Assembly (NCBI GenBank): GCA_947846985.1
Contig: CANTUZ010000004.1
Span: forward strand, 7,988,927 to 8,052,926
Direction of reading: 5' to 3'
Source of the DNA: Fratercula arctica
Taxonomy: Eukaryota > Chordata > Aves > Charadriiformes > Alcidae
Length of the DNA stretch: 64,000 nucleotides
Under the pieces are notes generated by a model. It had not been told where the DNA came from. It saw only the letters and a list, made by a program, of their open reading frames with translations, and searched no databases. Of the stretch, positions 60,380 through 64,000 are shown piece after piece. The translations under genes were made by a program, and so were the position numbers. Every line of letters begins with the position of its first letter. Within the stretch, counting starts at the first letter, position 1.

Positions 60380-60740
60380 CTATTGGCTCTGTCAGGAAAA
60401 CTCTGCTCATAATTAAACTCTGCTTAAGATTTATGGACCCAGTGCAGCGGGCTTGATTGAGCTGCTTATCAGTTTAGGGGAACCTCATTATTTCAATTTC
60501 CAAGTGAAATCTGTTTCAGAACAGAGACAACTCAGCAGGACCCTTTATTGAAATATTTGGTCTGCTTAATAACGGGTGGCTACTTGTTAATTATCAGGGT
60601 GGGGAAGCAGGGCTCATTATCAGGATGAGTAGTCACATCATCCCAGTATTTTTCACATCACTTCTTAAAGGAAGTCAAATAAGATGTGAGCAATAATAGA
60701 AAACTTCATGCAAGCTCTGAACTTTCAAGTGAAATATGTG
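60380..60740. promoter_or_regulatory. Candidate conserved regulatory element
   Basis: Dense in transcription-factor-like words: GGGCTTGATTGAGC, TTGTTAATTATCAGGG, CTCATTATCAGGATGAG and two TTTCAATTTCC/TTTCAAGTGAAA-like words. It has balanced composition and lacks simple repeats, which is unlike the neighbouring DNA. Such segments in gene deserts are often deeply conserved enhancers. Conservation is untested here. Confidence 0.3.
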
Positions 60741-61839
60741 TTTTTTCACTTCAGAGTAAGAAAAACTTTGGCTTTTAAAGAAAAACAAAAAGTTAAAAAA
60801 AGTTCTGGTTCCTTTTAATCCATATAAGGACACTAACACTCCTACCAGCTATACAAACAATAAAAATAAAGTAGCAATTGTTTTACATTTGGAATCAATC
60901 TATAAAAACTTAAAAACATATCTCTGGTTACTTGTTAAGTAACAGTACAAGAAAAAGATTAGCCAGTTTGAAAACACAATCAGATTTGGATGAAAAAAAA
61001 AAAGGGGGGGAAAAAAGTGAACATCACTGAAGCAAAACCCTGGTGTTAAATTTTGAGTCTTGTTAAGGTTTTGCAGCCAAATTGAAAGGAATATTGGGAT
61101 GATTTCCTACCACTAATGGAACTGTGGCACCCCTTAGATACTTGTTAAATCTGGTTCTTTCTTTTCATCCTCTTGTAACTATATTACCTAGTGACCAGTC
61201 CTTGTACAAAATCAAAAGCAGAATTATTTCTACCTAACAATACAGAATGGTCCTGTGACTTTTATTCTTTCTTAGTTATGCGTTCCTCCACTCCACTGGA
61301 ATGGACAGAATTGCTCCAGGCAGTAAGGTGGTGATCACTGCATTTCATGAAGAATCTCTTCCCCTTCACTTAGCTAATTGTTTTTCTTGTCATCCTTGAG
61401 AATATGAGTTTTATCCCTGCTCATACTTCATAAAAGGATGCATTTCCTGAGTTTGCCAATTTTTCACAGGCAGGTAACTCCACATCTTTGCTGCTACCAA
61501 CTCTAATATCACAAGTCAAACACCACTTTATAAGAGCTCCAGCTTTCTTTTTTTTTCAGGAATGAAGTATAAACATTTCCTGCAAAAGTACATATAATAG
61601 AGGTTTGTTTGCCAAGTGGTTTTATTTTCCTCTTTGGCTGTGACTCTCAGAAAATGTTTAAACAGTAATGTAAAAATAAGTGAATAAATTTTCTTCATTG
61701 CTATTTTCTTTCCCTGCAAGAATATGTGCCTCAGGGACACAAGGGTATAGAACAGATTAATAGGGAAATTTTAGTGGGAGCCCCTTGTTAAATATTGGCA
61801 GTACATCACTGTACTGGAGAAAAATGAAAGTTGGTGCCC
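60741..61839. other. Non-coding stretch, no gene seen
   Basis: AT-rich DNA with A and G runs at about 60992-61008. No gene or repeat family was recognised. Confidence 0.6.
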
Positions 61840-62060
61840 GCAGAGCTATGCCTGATAACTGATTGCATGACGCCTTCAAGGCTGCAATTTATCTTCAAGA
61901 AATGCAATAATTAGATCTCTGTAAGCTTGGGCTGTCTCTGTTCAGTAAAGAGACAGATATGATTTCATTATTCAATTCCTGTGAGGTCATTAATGAACCT
62001 GGAAATCTGTTCAGGCTGTCTGGGTTAACTTGGCCTCCAAGAATGAGAAGGAATAATAAA
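61840..62060. promoter_or_regulatory. Candidate conserved regulatory element (weak)
   Basis: Contains GATAACTGATTGCATGACG, GCAATAATTAGATC, TCATTATTCAATTCC and GGTCATTAATGAACC (the last with an inverted TCATTAATGA homeodomain pair). The clustering suggests an enhancer but is not proof. Confidence 0.2.
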
Positions 62061-64000
62061 TATATTTCTAACAGTGTCAGAGAAGAACTGAAGCCCTACT
62101 GTTTATTTGAACACACTTAGAAAGAAAAAAAAAAAAAAGAAAACTTCCTTGGTACTGCCATGTCATTGTGTATGTCAGCAAAGCACCCACCCGAACGCCC
62201 TGCTGCCTACACGATTGCACTGGGCCTGGCTGCCTTCCAAAATCTGAACTCCTCTCTTGCTTGCAAAAATAACTTGCAGAATCTTGCAAGTTCAGTGACA
62301 TTAGCGCATACCTCTTAACTCCTGGGCACCATCAACACCTACACTGGCTAGGCATTTCTAATGTATAAATGAGTAGTTGCCCAACATTTTCCAACCTAAC
62401 TTTTACTGAGAAAAAATTTCCCATGGGGAGAGTGGGATAAAAACACACCAATTTGGGGGGATTTTAAGTACACATTTACATGTAAAAGGTTATCGTCTAT
62501 CACCGTCTCAAAGTGTTAGCTCCTGTTTCATTGAAACAAGGTGTTACGTAAGGCTTAAATCACTTCACTGGCCAACAAAGAGGAAAATCAATAGGGGTGT
62601 GTGTGATCTATCCAAACTACATCTCATTTGGGTGGTATTAGACATGGGTAGCACCTAACACCTTCACCCAGCACCAAGGAACTACACACAGTACCTAAAA
62701 AGTTGTCTTTTTGTATTACGCTATTATCTGGAGGAGTCTTTTGTTACACCCAGAAATATCTGTTAACACATGATAACAGAAGGCAGGAGGATAATTAAGG
62801 ACTGAAACACCTCAGTACGTAATTATGTACTTACAGGAGCACCTGTGTTTCAGGGAAACCCAATCCAGCTCTCTTGATTTCAATTTGAAAATGAAAACAG
62901 AGAAACAAGTGTGTTTACATTGAAGGTGCCAGCAGGAGAAATAGAGGAAGAACGGCAGGATGAGGTCCAAACCAAGCACAGAAAGGTCAGAGAAATGATA
63001 ACGAAAAAGCAGTTAAAAAAGAAAAAAAACAGAAAAGGAAAAGCAGGAGGAAAGCACAAGAATCATGTTGGGGTTATCATAGCAGAATCTGAAGCTCTGT
63101 CCCTTCTCTGTTTTTCCTGGAGGCTGCGCAAACAGTGAATAGGTAAGCAGACCATTAATCCTATCTAAAAAACCCCATTTCTCAACTGTGAGCAGTAGGA
63201 ATCCCTTCTATTGTTTTTTCAGCTTGAATTGTCAGAAGTGTTAAAATTTACTTTTAAGTACATCTCAAATTTCTCCTTTCCCCCCTCGCTCTACCTATGT
63301 GCTTCCAAGTATTTTTTATATATATATATATTTATTTGCATATATACACACGTACAAATGTAATCGATAACTCTGAACACAGTTAGGTATTAATTACATT
63401 GCTAAGGGGAAATGTTTCCTTATATCATCCCCTTCTGCGTGTAAGTGCTGTAGTGCTGTGCAGGCTGGTTTTGCCAGCTGCATCAGAAGTGGAAACAGCC
63501 AGAGGAACTGTTTACGTGCCGCTATTAGGTTGTGAAATAAGTTTGCTAATTGTCTTGCTCTCTAAAAAAAGTCACAATGGCACCATTTAGTGCAGTGTTA
63601 ATGGACAGGCGGGTTTGGGCACGCCGTTGGACCAGAGGACAGTGTGAGGAGCGGTGTTTGTTGAGATTCCCTGTTTCCTCATTTTGATTAGGCAGCAGCA
63701 TGCTGCAAAGCCACATGCTGAAAACTCATCGACGTTGCCTATCTTTTGCCGAGGAGCTTGCTCTTGCGCAAATGAACGTGCCAGCTTTCCAGCCTCCTTT
63801 CTGGATGCTTATTTAAATCAGATGTCTGTACTGTAGGTCCTGCAGCTTGCTTCCACAGAGAGAGGGATAAACAAACAGCACAGAGGCATACCCGTATGGA
63901 CACCTGCCTCGGAAAGGGCAGCAGATTTGGGAAGGAAGTGGGACACAGCCAGAGCAAGGATTTTTATGTTCAGACTGGGGAGGTGCTGGGTGGGAAATCC
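62061..64000. other. Non-coding stretch, no gene seen
   Basis: AT-rich DNA with an A run near 62125-62139 and a TA microsatellite at about 63317-63331. The 75-codon lysine-rich plus frame at 62911-63138 is a by-product of A-rich sequence. No gene was recognised up to the window end. Confidence 0.6.

Noticed and set aside
62911..63138. Lysine-rich 75-codon frame resembling a basic protein
   Set aside because: Composition simply reflects A-rich DNA. No family motif or gene context.

Overview
The window looks like bird genomic DNA, non-coding as far as I can tell. The main reason is two copies of the typical avian CR1 LINE 3' end (22415-22507 and 31916-32086), which carry the diagnostic GGTCCCTTCCAACCCAAACC core and the degenerate ATTCTRTGAT-type tail. 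A solo LTR of the TGTCCTGGTTT class common in birds, and much older amniote repeat debris (an antisense CR1, CORE-SINE-like pieces, palindromic 'CATTGAAGTCA' repeats), fit the same picture. I recognise no protein-coding exon, tRNA, rRNA or CRISPR array. Nearly all open frames are short (60-140 codons) and look like chance. The longest one (307 codons, minus strand near 37 kb) is made by a tandem repeat. The sequence is best read as a gene desert or one very large intron.

Layout. 0-12.8 kb: mostly featureless AT-rich DNA with scraps of old repeats (3.8, 5.35, 10.1 and 10.83 kb) and a small CpG-dense patch at 5.75-6.03 kb. 12.87-14.4 kb: three collinear blocks of one very old CR1 in antisense, followed by a MIR/L2-like scrap. 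14.4-31.9 kb: unique-looking DNA with a young CR1 tail at 22.4 kb, two short perfect hairpins (17.89 and 28.16 kb), two CpG-dense patches (26.7-27.1 and 28.84-29.06 kb) and an antisense CORE-SINE-like copy at 30.9 kb. 31.9-33.0 kb: a CR1 3' end directly followed by a frameshifted relic of a Ty3/Gypsy-type pol gene (end of reverse transcriptase through RNase H). 34.66-34.82 kb: a palindromic ancient repeat. 36.92-37.51 kb: a strictly 14-bp minisatellite of 41 and a fraction units. 38-44 kb: two more palindromic ancient repeats and a CpG-rich patch with a possible splice acceptor and polyadenylation signals (42 kb). 44.16-44.77 kb: a complete solo LTR with a 5-bp target-site duplication. 44.8-64 kb: AT-rich DNA with one unusually long open frame (49.72-50.34 kb) and segments rich in homeodomain-type sites (56.6, 60.4-60.7 and 61.85 kb) that could be conserved enhancers.

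No gene set acts together here. The best-supported items are mobile-element fossils. The most unexpected is the Ty3/Gypsy-type pol relic, because that superfamily is very scarce in birds. The calls rest on reading the sequence and recalled family patterns. No database search or alignment was run.
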